Source: Sarocladium kiliense
Taxonomy: Eukaryota > Ascomycota > Sordariomycetes > Hypocreales > Sarocladiaceae
NCBI GenBank assembly: GCA_030734395.1
Contig: JAUZTG010000029.1
Span: 5,766,001-5,830,000, forward strand
DNA length: 64,000 nt
Reading direction: 5' to 3'
Shown: positions 44,401 to 53,528 of the stretch, piece after piece
Position numbering within the stretch: position 1 is the first letter of the stretch
How the letters are laid out: every line of letters begins with the position of its first letter
Translations under genes and position numbers: made by a program
Notes under the pieces: generated by a model
The model's input: the letters and a program-made list of their open reading frames with translations, nothing else
Told to the model about the DNA's origin: nothing
The model's database searches: none

Positions 44401-46569
44401 GGTCATCCGTGCGCTGGGTTTACTTCCTTCTCTTGAAGCAGCCGGTATAGTCATGGCTTCCGCGGTTTGGGAGCAGGAAGATGTCTGTTTCAACTTCCCT
44501 AATCTTGACAACGGAAACAGGGCGGATTGCCAGTCAATGAGCCGAGTCCCTGGAGAATAGCTCAGACCTCGACCGTGGTCTATAATGAGCGTTATAGAAG
44601 AGCCAGACTCTGGGAGCTGAAGATAAACGCTGACAAAGTGGTTTTGGGCCAGGATTGGACTAACCCCCACACACACCGTGGAGAGCCTGGGATTCCCGGG
44701 ACAGCCGTTTGTCGGCGGTCGGGCAGGCCTGGACCCCTGGTTGATGGACAACCCATGGAGCTTTTGCCGGGCGATGAGGCAACCAAGCAGCATGAACTGA
44801 TGTTCGAAATTGGTGGGGTCGAGGACAAGCATATAGTCTAGACATGGAGCGGAGGGGCAAGGAGGGGAGGGGAGGGGCGAGCACACATGCTTTGAAAAGC
44901 TGTGAGAGGCAATGCTTCACTTGCGAAAGTCTTGGTGTTTTGCGCACAGAGCTACAAGGAGATTAGTATTTTGATAACGCCTGAAGGAGATGAACACGGA
45001 GGACGAGAATGCAGAGTGATATGGGGACTGATGCTGAGACATGATATCACCAAGCAAACATATCACATCGGTGATCCGAAGTCTCGTCTCTCACTGTCAG
45101 ACCTTGCCAGGGTTCAGGCTTGCCTTTCGTCAGAAGTGTTTGTTTGTCCCACGGCCCAACAAGCCCAACAAGGAGAGAATTGGATGGTTCATGCAATGCA
45201 GGCTCGATCAAAGAGGATACCCCCAGGGTCAACAGACCGGACGACAAGAAAAAGGGGCCGCTTTTCTTACTCCTCCTGCCGTCTCTGTCATTTTTTGCGG
45301 GAAATAGTCATCGCTCATCGTGCATAAGCGAGCTTTCTAGCATCCGTATTGACCTTTGCCCCTCTACACAGCAGCAAAGTGGTCACCGGGAAGACGGGGG
45401 AGGAAGGAAGTAGTGGCGTTCAATAGACTGCAATTGTACTCACGCCAAAGCGGGACGAACACGTTGGCCCCATGACCACTGGGCGGCGCAGGTCCTAGAT
45501 GAAAGGCACGGCTTGTGGTGTGATGATGGTCGCTCTAGAGGGTTCTAGAGGGCAAACGAGTAAGGCACGTACATAGAGAAGAGGATCCGGAGGGGCACAG
45601 GGCGCACAGGGCAGAAGAGAACAGAGACTTGAGGCGGCCGGTCCCAGCAAGACGGTCGTTGAGACCCCGGACACTCGGATGCCCGTGGCTGTTTCAGGTG
45701 CTTGAGTCCCGGTCAAGTTGGCCGTGCCGCTAGACTCAACGAGGTGAGGCTGCGGACTGGGGTGGTTCATCAGCTCGGCGGTGCTCGTTCTCCCAATGCA
45801 GAAAGACGACAGACAAGGGCCCACGCCACGAGGTTGGAGCCCGCCCCTAGATCATCGTCATAAGTAATGATAATCGCAATAAGAACTTTGCTTAAGATGG
45901 GGGAGATTTGATGGTCAAGGGTTGACCCGTCACCCTTGCCAGCTGTCAAAAGACGCCATGTGCCCAGACAGCGTGGCAACGGTGGTGGCGGCAGCCATAA
46001 TCAGTGATGGGCTGTCAGCGGGACCCGAAATAGAAGCTCAGCGGGCTGTGACATGCTGTGGAGGCACCGAATCCAAGCTAAAGGCCTTCTGGAGCTGTGC
46101 GGAAGCTGTGGGTTACGATGGCAAGTGAATGCCTGATCTTCGCCCCCAGAATCTGTGTCATAGGGTAGCAGAAAACGTACATGTGGCTGAATCGAATCAC
46201 AGTTGCTCGAAGAGGTGTGAATGACCAGAAGACTTAGTTGCCTTCTTCTGGCAAACCTTTGTTGAGTACCTCCTGTCGAAGGTCCGCAGCGCCTCGGCCT
46301 TGTTCCCCTTCTCTTTCATTTTTTAATCTCCAGTCGAAGACCGGATTCCGTGAGGCGGAAAGCTGGCTGCCAGCTTGCTGTAGCTCCAGCTTCAGCACGT
46401 GACGTAGGCGATTGGATTGGCGCGAATCCCCAATCCCACCCGCTTGTCGCCGGCGATACCCGCGCCTAGACGCTTGAACAGTGAGGCACACTCTCGCTGT
46501 TTTCGTATCCAAAGGTTCCAGTTGAGGGGGAGCTTTACCCGCTCCAGCTTCACACATTAGCCCCGATCC
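38491..46569. other. 8 kb region without recognised gene
   Basis: The longest gene-free block in the window. It contains many mid-sized frames on both strands (for example 41736-42296 minus, 42231-42725 plus, 43034-43786 plus, 44377-44886 minus), none with family motifs. Some segments look like eroded or unspliced coding sequence: minus-strand 43790-43440, plus-strand 42542-42730 and plus-strand 44950-45225. An A11 tract is at 39227-39237, and a G-quadruplex motif at 44854-44877. No inverted repeats or transposase-like protein were found. Confidence 0.45.
44854..44877 (+). other. G-quadruplex-forming motif
   Basis: Four G4 runs with loops of 6, 1 and 1 nt (gggg-caagga-gggg-a-gggg-a-gggg), which matches the consensus for a stable intramolecular G-quadruplex. 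It lies outside any recognised gene. Confidence 0.6.
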
Positions 46570-48736
46570 ATGTCGTGGTTCGCCTCACTCAGCAAAAGGC
46601 TCACCAATCCGGGTACGCAGGCAGTCTCAGCTTCCGTAGCAGCAGCAGTTGCAGCCCCTTCCACGTCTACCAGCACCACCATTTTCAGGAGAGCCTTTGC
46701 TTCGGTAACCATGTCGCGCGACCCCAGCTCCGTTTCCAACTACGGCGCTTGGCGCACCAGGCACACAACCGCCACCTTTGACATCGATTTCGAGGCTAAG
46801 CGCATGAAGGGATCGGTGATCCTCGAATTGGTCTCTCAGACTGATAAGCAGAGCAATGAGGTCATCCTCGACTCTAGATTCGTTCATATCTCTTCCGTCC
46901 GCGTCGACTCCTCTGAGACTCAGTGGGAGTTCAAGGATCAAGTCCATGCACTTGGGGCTCCCCTACATATCTCAGTCCCTAACGGTGCTGCGAAGGGAGA
47001 CGTCATCAATGTCAAGATCGATGTTGAGACGACAGAGAAGTGCACAGCCTTACAGTGGTTGACACCCGCCCAGACCTCCAACCAGAAGCATCCTTACATG
47101 TTCTCGCAATGTCAGGCTATCAACGCCCGATCTATCTTCCCCTGCCAAGATACACCCGATGTTAAGTCGACCTTTACTTTCAACCTGGCTTCCACGCTAC
47201 CGGTCGTGGCCAGCGGTGTCCCTGTTGGTGATCATGAGGCCACTCCCGGCAAGCTGAAGCTCTACAAGTTTGAGCAAAAGGTGCCGATCCCGGCGTACCT
47301 GTTTGCTGTTGCCTCGGGAGACATCGTCACTGCCCCTATTGGACCTCGCAGCAAGGTGGCCACCGGTCCCTTGGAGATTGAGGACTGCAAGTGGGAATTC
47401 GAGAGGGATATGGAGAAGTTCATGGAGATTGCCGAGAAGCTGGTTTTCCCTTACAAATGGGGAGAATACAATGTGCTTGTGCTGCCTCCCAGCTTCCCCT
47501 TCGGAGGTAAGCAACTGTCATTATGATGACCCGGCCTCTGGTCGAACACTTACTAATCTATGATTCTAGGCATGGAGAACCCCGTTTACACCTTCTGCAC
47601 ACCAACAGTAGTCAGTGGTGACAGGCAGAACGTCGATGTCATTGCGCATGAGCTCGCTCATAGCTGGAGTGGTAACCTGGTCTCAAATGCCAGCTGGGAG
47701 CACTTGTGAGTACAGCCTAGCGTATAATTCTTGGGGCCCCTGCTGATGTTCTGAAGCTGGCTGAACGAGGGCTGGACGATGTACCTGGAGCGACGAATCA
47801 TTGCCGCTCTTCATGGTGAACCTGAATTCCACTTCTCCTGTATTCTTGGGTGGAAAGCCCTCGGTAAGGTCTCTAGTACATGAGGGGTTTGATCACACGC
47901 TAACAAAAGGCAGAGGACTCTGTCTCGCAATATGGCAACGATCACGAAAACACCAAGCTCATCATTAACCACGAGGGTGTGGATCCCGAGGACACCTACA
48001 GTCAGGTGGCTTATGAAAAGGGCTTTCACTTCTTGTACTACTTGGAACGTGTCGTGGGTCGTGAGAACTTCGACAAGTTCATCCCACACTACTTCACCAC
48101 CTGGTCTGGCAAGTCTCTGGACTCGTTTGAGTTCCGGGACACGTTTATGGACTTTTTCAACGGCCTAGGCGATGAAGAGTTGAAGAAGAAGGTCGCTGAG
48201 ATCGACTGGAATGAGAAGCTCTACACACCTGGCATGCCGCCCAAGCCGGATTTCGACACCACACTGGCGGATCAGTGCTTCGCGGTGGCTGATAAGTGGA
48301 AGAATGATGTGAGTGACCACTACAGCAAGCGACATGATACGATGCTGACCATCTATAGTCCTTCGAGCCTAGTCCTAAGGACATCGAACACTTCACTAGT
48401 AGCCAAAAGCTCGTCTTCCTCGAGAAGGTCCAGCAAGACGTGCCCCTCAGCGCCGAGCGCGCTCAACTCCTGGGCAAAGTCTACGACCTCATCGGCTCAC
48501 GTAACGTGGAGCTCCTATCAGCGTACTACCTCATCGCGCTCAAATCCGAGGACAAGACGTCTTACTATGGCACGGCGGAGCTGCTGGGCAAGGTTGGACG
48601 GATGAAGTATGTGAGACCGCTTTTCCGCGCGCTGAACAAGGTGGATAGGAATTTGGCATTAGAGACTTTTGCGAAGAACCGGGACTTCTACCACCCGATC
48701 GCCAGGGGCATGGTGGAGAAGGACTTGAAGATCTGA
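46570..48736 (+). CDS. LAP2: leukotriene A4 hydrolase / leucine aminopeptidase (M1 family)
   Basis: Five exons: 46570-47506, 47570-47705, 47757-47863, 47914-48308 and 48359-48736 (1953 nt, 650 residues). Zinc aminopeptidase with possible epoxide hydrolase activity. The substrate motif GGMENP is completed across the first splice. The zinc site HELAHSWSGNLV (His about 338) is followed by NEGW after the second splice, giving HEXXH-18-E. The C-terminal helical domain (FTSSQKLVFLEKVQQDVPLS ... HPIARGMVEKDLKI) is that of LTA4 hydrolases. The first ATG adds 47 residues rich in Ala/Ser/Arg resembling a mitochondrial presequence; the second ATG at 46711 (MSRDPSSVSNYG) would give the usual cytosolic length. 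Confidence 0.96.
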
Positions 48737-49137
48737 GCTCGCTGGGTGGCATAGACTATAAGGATCCGACTCAAAAATATATCCATTGCCTTTTCATCCA
48801 TGTTGAGATAATTGCCTATCTGCTTGATTTCCGTCTCGGACGCTCACTTCGCAGACCGAGGCTGCCACTCCCACCGCCAGCGCTCACTCCTCCTCCAGCG
48901 TGGCCATCGCCGTCGACGCCAAAGCCAACATGGTCCTCAGCGTTCGAGATAATGCTGCGACGCGGCGGCAGATCGAGGAACAGAGAGAAGCAGGAGGCGC
49001 CCTCGGCAATTCAGTAGAATAATAGGTAGAATAGTACGCAAGACAGTAGGCATGATAATAGGAATATTCGTAGGCATAATAGAAAGTAGGATAGTAGATA
49101 GCCCACATCTTCATATATTCCTTTTTTCGTCGCACCC
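48737..49137. other. convergent spacer
   Basis: 401 bp between the aminopeptidase stop and the DUF952 gene stop. It holds the repeat at 49020-49105; a minus-strand frame through it (48884-49150) is repeat-derived. Confidence 0.5.
49020..49105. repeat. short degenerate 12-nt TATTCTA-type repeat
   Basis: On the minus strand, imperfect units such as TACTATTCTACC repeat with a 12-nt (four-codon) rhythm and would encode a Tyr-rich run (YYSTYYST). The shared TATTCTA core and identical period link it to the larger array at 24047-24240. Confidence 0.6.
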
Positions 49138-49552
49138 TCAGATCAACCACTTGGAGTCAGCCATCACCTCAGCCCACTTCTTTCCCGATGGTCTTTGGAA
49201 TCGCTGAACCGAGTCGACTTCATCGGACCCGAAATTGCCGTAGAGGTGAGGGAAACCATCTTCCCATTTTGTGTCCTTCTCGAATTTGCCAGCCACCAAC
49301 TTCAATACCCATAGATCCGAAGCATCGGTGAAGAAGAGGTCGCCAGTCCCGGGTACCTTTGATTGGATCAGAATTGTTAGAAAGAAAAGAGTCAATCGAG
49401 CCATGTGTAAATCCTACCTGCGACGCTTTGCTGAGGTGAACGAATCCGCTTTGCGTGTCAAGATCGGAGAGGGGATATGCGGCGGGAATTGGCTCTGGTG
49501 GAGGACCAGGAATGATTTTGTATAAGAATTGATGTGATTCTTGATTCGACAT
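49138..49552 (-). CDS. DUF952 domain protein
   Basis: Two exons, 49552-49418 and 49356-49138 (354 nt, 117 residues), with a 61-nt intron ending in AAAG. MSNQESHQFLYKIIPGPPP, then PLSDLDTQSGFVHLSKASQ, is joined to VPGTGDLFFTDASDLWVLKL and HLYGNFGSDEV. The FVHLS and HLYG landmarks are those of the small DUF952 family, a compact fold of unknown function in bacteria and fungi. Without the splice the two halves are in different frames. It diverges from TEN1, with 359 bp between the starts. Confidence 0.9.
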
Positions 49553-49911
49553 ATTGACAGTAGGGTCCAGACGATGAAGCTGAACTGAGAGAAAGTTGAA
49601 AGATGAGTCAAATGCTGTCATGCTGGGGGTGGTGCAGGGTATTTTCACCTCAAATTCGCGGGGTTGCTGGCTGCTGTGAGCCAACGCCATCCCCTCCTCC
49701 AGCCTTCTCCACGATACTCGCGACGCCCGAGCATGGGCAACTAGACTGCATCGAAGATCGGGACATACAAAATGAGACTCAACAGCTCCTCACTACCGCC
49801 ACTCCGTCAATGCCAAGCTTCGGGCACAAGATAGTCAGAGTACTCGGGTATGGGGGACCTGGCGTGCTTTCAGCACAAGCATTCCTCGGCTCCGATTAGA
49901 GCCCTAGAAAC
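49553..49911. promoter_or_regulatory. divergent promoter of DUF952 gene and TEN1
   Basis: 359 bp between the two start codons. A plus frame 49603-49899 crosses it without recognisable content. No TATA box seen. Confidence 0.45.
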
Positions 49912-50388
49912 ATGTCGCGCGGTCCGCCTGCATCTCGATTGTGTTTCATCTCGGATCTTCCCTCCGTCGCCGTCGGCGAGAAAGTGAGATTCCTGGGTTG
50001 GTACGTTGGTAATTCCATCCAAGCCGGGCCATCATATCGGCGTGAAACCACGTTCAAGTGAACCAAGCTGACTCGTATTAGCGTTATATCGTACTCGACG
50101 GCCACAGGCTGCCTCGAACTTGGTCATCTGCACCCTCCAGGAGCACAAGTCACGGCCTTCGTTGACATTCAATTAGTCTTGGAGCTGGTCAACCCGGAGC
50201 TGACACGTGTCGGTGAATGGCTCAATGTTTTGGGTTACAAGACGGCGCGCCAGGAGCCTGGGCTTGCGGAGAAGCCTCCGGTTGCTTCAGACGGGACGTT
50301 TGTTCACGTCCAGGCATTGCGCGTCTGGTCGACAGGGCCATTGGATCTTGCCCGATACGAGCGCGAGTGTGCAGCATCGAAAGGATGA
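49912..50388 (+). CDS. TEN1: CST telomere-capping complex subunit Ten1
   Basis: Two exons, 49912-50000 and 50082-50388 (396 nt, 131 residues), with an 81-nt intron (GTACGT...TATTAG). MSRGPPASRLCFISDLPSVA, then GEKVRFLG-CVISYSTATGCL across the splice, and VTAFVDIQLVLELV, TRVGEWLNVLGYKTA follow the fungal Ten1 OB-fold: strand 1 with the RFLGCV core, and the VDIQL and GEWLNVLGY segments. Ten1 pairs with Stn1 (and Cdc13 where present) on single-stranded telomeric DNA and helps fill-in synthesis in the nucleus. Exon 2 alone does not reveal the family, so this small gene is easily missed. Confidence 0.93.
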
Positions 50389-51251
50389 AATAACACGGCT
50401 ACTGGGTAGGGGATTCGATTGCTCATGGAATTGGGTAACCACGGAAGGCATCCTGATGCTTGGATGCTGGCGTGGCCATGTCAGATGCCTCTTGCGCATG
50501 TTGATGGCAACGCCATGCATATGTCACGAAATGAACACCACTCTGATTGGTCACTGAAAGTGTTCCATCTGGTTGTTCAACGCACATACCAATTTCTGTT
50601 CATGATTCGGCATCACCGCAACATGCAAAAACCCGCCTCCTGGCACGACTTGGTTACGCAACGTCCGAGAGCTCGTCAGCTTCAAAGCACGAAAGCGGGG
50701 TCACGGACAGTCGCGATTTGAACGATTCAGGACACAGACCATTAGAATTCTTGGAAACGACCAGTATTGACACCCCGGCCGCTCACCTCCACAACCGGCG
50801 GTGTCTCTGCATCAGAGGATGGGCCGGCATGCATGACCGCTGGGGCCATCTCTCTCAATGATTCGAAGATAGGCCCAGGGTGCCTCTCGATAGATCTGGG
50901 TTGGGCATCAACTTGGCAGGAATTCCCTGCCTTATCTGGTACACAAGCCCGACCCATGCAGTGATCTTTGGGTTCAGACAGCGGCTTGGGCCCCTTCCTG
51001 CAGCCACAATCTCTCTCTCGAACGACAACAGATCCTTCGAAGCGAACCACCAGAGCATCTGTCTCCAACCGCTCGTTGATCATAACCCTCTAGGTCCATA
51101 CGGTTCTGCTAGCAGGGAGCTGTCTGTGGCTTAGCGTTGCAGCGTGCTCAAGGATTCTGTCCGTGTCGATTGACATGCATTCAAATGGAGCGACGCCTTG
51201 ACCACCGAGCTGGTCACATTGTGCATGGGGCTCGTAGGTGCCCAGGTAATG
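50389..51251. other. intergenic region with one doubtful ORF
   Basis: 863 bp. A minus-strand frame 51083-50742 with an ATG (MINERLETDALVVRFEGS...; 113 residues) lies just downstream of the small gene 51252-51716 on the same strand. Its codon choice is mixed and I recognise no family, so it is not called as a gene. Confidence 0.35.
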
Positions 51252-51716
51252 TCAGCGTCTTGGGCTGTGTCGATGACCGGACTTCCGCGACGAGTCGCCG
51301 GCTTTGGACACCACCACGGGCTGGTGAAGTGGACGCTTGAGTGTGACGGATGGGTTCTGTTGAGCCTTTGCGCTCGCCTGCTTGTCCCAGAGCTCCTTGG
51401 ACTTCTGGCATATGTCGTCGATTTGCTCCTGTTTGTCAAAGATGGCTCTTGGGTCAACGACTGTCACACAGACTTCGATGCTCTGCGATGCTCACATCAG
51501 TCAGACATGCACCTGGGGTTGAGATGAGGAAACCATCTTCTCCCTGGGTTGCATAAGCATTGATCCTTCAACATGAGGATGTCGGAATGGAGGCACCTCG
51601 AGGGTATATGGCCGCACTGTTGCTTGAGGTCCTAGGTAATAGGGCAACTGCTGGGTAATGACACGTTTGTGAATATCCCATTGGGGTATCCAATATCGGT
51701 TCATTGCATACGACAT
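51252..51716 (-). CDS. small fungal protein of unknown function, two exons
   Basis: Model: 51716-51534 and 51482-51252, 137 residues. It begins MSYAMNRYWIPQWDIHKRVI with TQQLPYYLGPQATVRPYTLE. The N-terminal pattern (RYWIP, YYLGP-ATVRPYT) followed by an IDDICQKSKELW helix and a LKRPLHQPVVV end is one I associate with uncharacterised Pezizomycotina proteins. The 51-nt intron (51483-51533) has a weak GTTTCC donor but a good CTGAC branch and CGCAG acceptor. The alternative donor at 51512 would make an implausible 30-nt intron. Both keep frame. Function unknown; no signal peptide or membrane segment. Confidence 0.65.
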
Positions 51717-53528
51717 GATGGGAGACAGTAAAGCGTCAATATAGACGTTCAGTTCGAAGACTGAAAGAGGTATGCCCTCAAGCTAAGCATGCGCTCAACC
51801 CCCTATTTATCTTCTTCCGGCAATAGCACGTAGCGTACTCAGCAGTAACACGCAGCTCTGCCGCATTAGGAATGATGAAAGACATGGATCATGCCAAATG
51901 GAAGCAGCAGCCACAGACAGGACGTTCAACGATATGCATGAGGTGATTGGTCAGTCGATGCAAGACAACGAAGCGACCACTTTAGCTCTCAGCTTGCATA
52001 TCGAGTGTCGCACGCATCAATGACCTTCTTTCCTTATTCCGTGTCGCGGCACGCACGCGCACTCTTTCTCTGACCACTGTCCAACACGACTCTCGCAATG
52101 TTCGGATGCCGTGGAAAAAGTGAGGCGGACGAAGGGGGAAGTGAAGGCTACTCATTGGCAAAGATGGGGTGTGGATGCTTGGACCGCCTCACGGTTCAAG
52201 GTGGCGAATCGCTTGAGAGCTTGGTATGTCAACACCCTAAATCGATCAGGCTGCTGGGACGGATATACGGTGCTCGAGTCGTGATGCAGGCGTCACCGAA
52301 AGGAATGAGCTATAACATGAGGCTCGGCGTCTACGTCCTAGGCTATACATCAGTTGCGATACTGCATCGCCCTTGTGGTGCGGGCTTAGCTCCAAAGCTA
52401 TATGCAATTCACGATTAATGCATAAGAATCGCCGACTTGTTATTCGCTTTCATCGCGGTGTTGAGTTGATGTTGAGTTGATTTACATCAGGAAATGGCAA
52501 TATATGCATTATCCGTGGGTCACGATGATCAATGGAACCGAACACCGCACAGAGAACCATTACTTTTGATATGTAAGGCATATGTAAGACATTTGTACTG
52601 AGTTCTGTCGATCGCCAGACAGGATTAAAGCAAGCAATTGCCTTATTGGATGCCCCAATCGAAAGGCAGATGATCCTTGGATCCTGAAAGATCGTCCTTG
52701 CCCAGCCAGAACCTTGAGATCTTGACTAGGCACGTGTGAACGGTGACATGCGATGCAGCTATGTGTTGGTACATACACTAGTTTTCTTCTGGCCCAAGCA
52801 AATCATCGCCCCAAACCTTGTATCAGGCTCTGGATGTGAACTCTTGTCCACGTGAGTCTGAGCAATGCTGGTCACGATGCCAGGTGAAGGAGATCACTAG
52901 CAGCGACGAGGAGCGTTAGCGATCTGTATGGGAAAGCTGCGGTCCGGCTAATCCACGGTCGATGCCCCTCAACGCTTCAACGGCTTCCAGCGTCAGGACC
53001 CGCTTTAACCGGCGTCCATAGTGCAATTTCCCCAATCAAAGCGGAACGGGGCTCTGTGTCAAGCACCGACGTCAAGCGCATCGCGACCGCGTCTTCCTCC
53101 AGCATTTGTTGACCGCCGACAAGACAACGTTAGGTCGTTGCGAACACGACGACCACCTCGGATGCTCCGCGACCAGACAGTTCTTGCGAAAGTCACATTC
53201 ATCGCGATTTACCGCTCACTCGAAAGCTTTCCGACCTTGAGGACATTATAATGTTCGGGAGTGCACGTCAGGGTCCTTGACACGTGCTTATTTGTGTAGG
53301 CAGCTTCGCAGACAAGCCGGAACCTCTTCATCTGCCATCGTAACCACTGGACAACTTCCGCTGACGAACCGAGCGACGCGACCCTTATGCGGCTTACACA
53401 GCGGATCGATGGTAGACGTGGCATCCAGCCGTGACTGTGGAACTACGATATATATTTAGGGGCCCTCCAGACATCCCCCTCGCTTCCGCGGCGGGACCAT
53501 CCGTGGTCCCCCGACACACTCAAACATC
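51717..53528. other. intergenic region upstream of the kinesin gene
   Basis: 1.8 kb. A plus-strand ATG frame at 52098-52418 (MFGCRGKSEADEGG..., 106 residues) follows a pyrimidine-rich stretch but resembles nothing known. The 3' part holds the TATA box of the kinesin gene. Confidence 0.4.
53449..53457 (+). promoter_or_regulatory. TATA box of the kinesin-3 gene
   Basis: TATATATTT about 80 bp upstream of the ATG at 53529, followed by a C-rich leader. Good position for a core promoter with a short 5' UTR. Confidence 0.4.
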
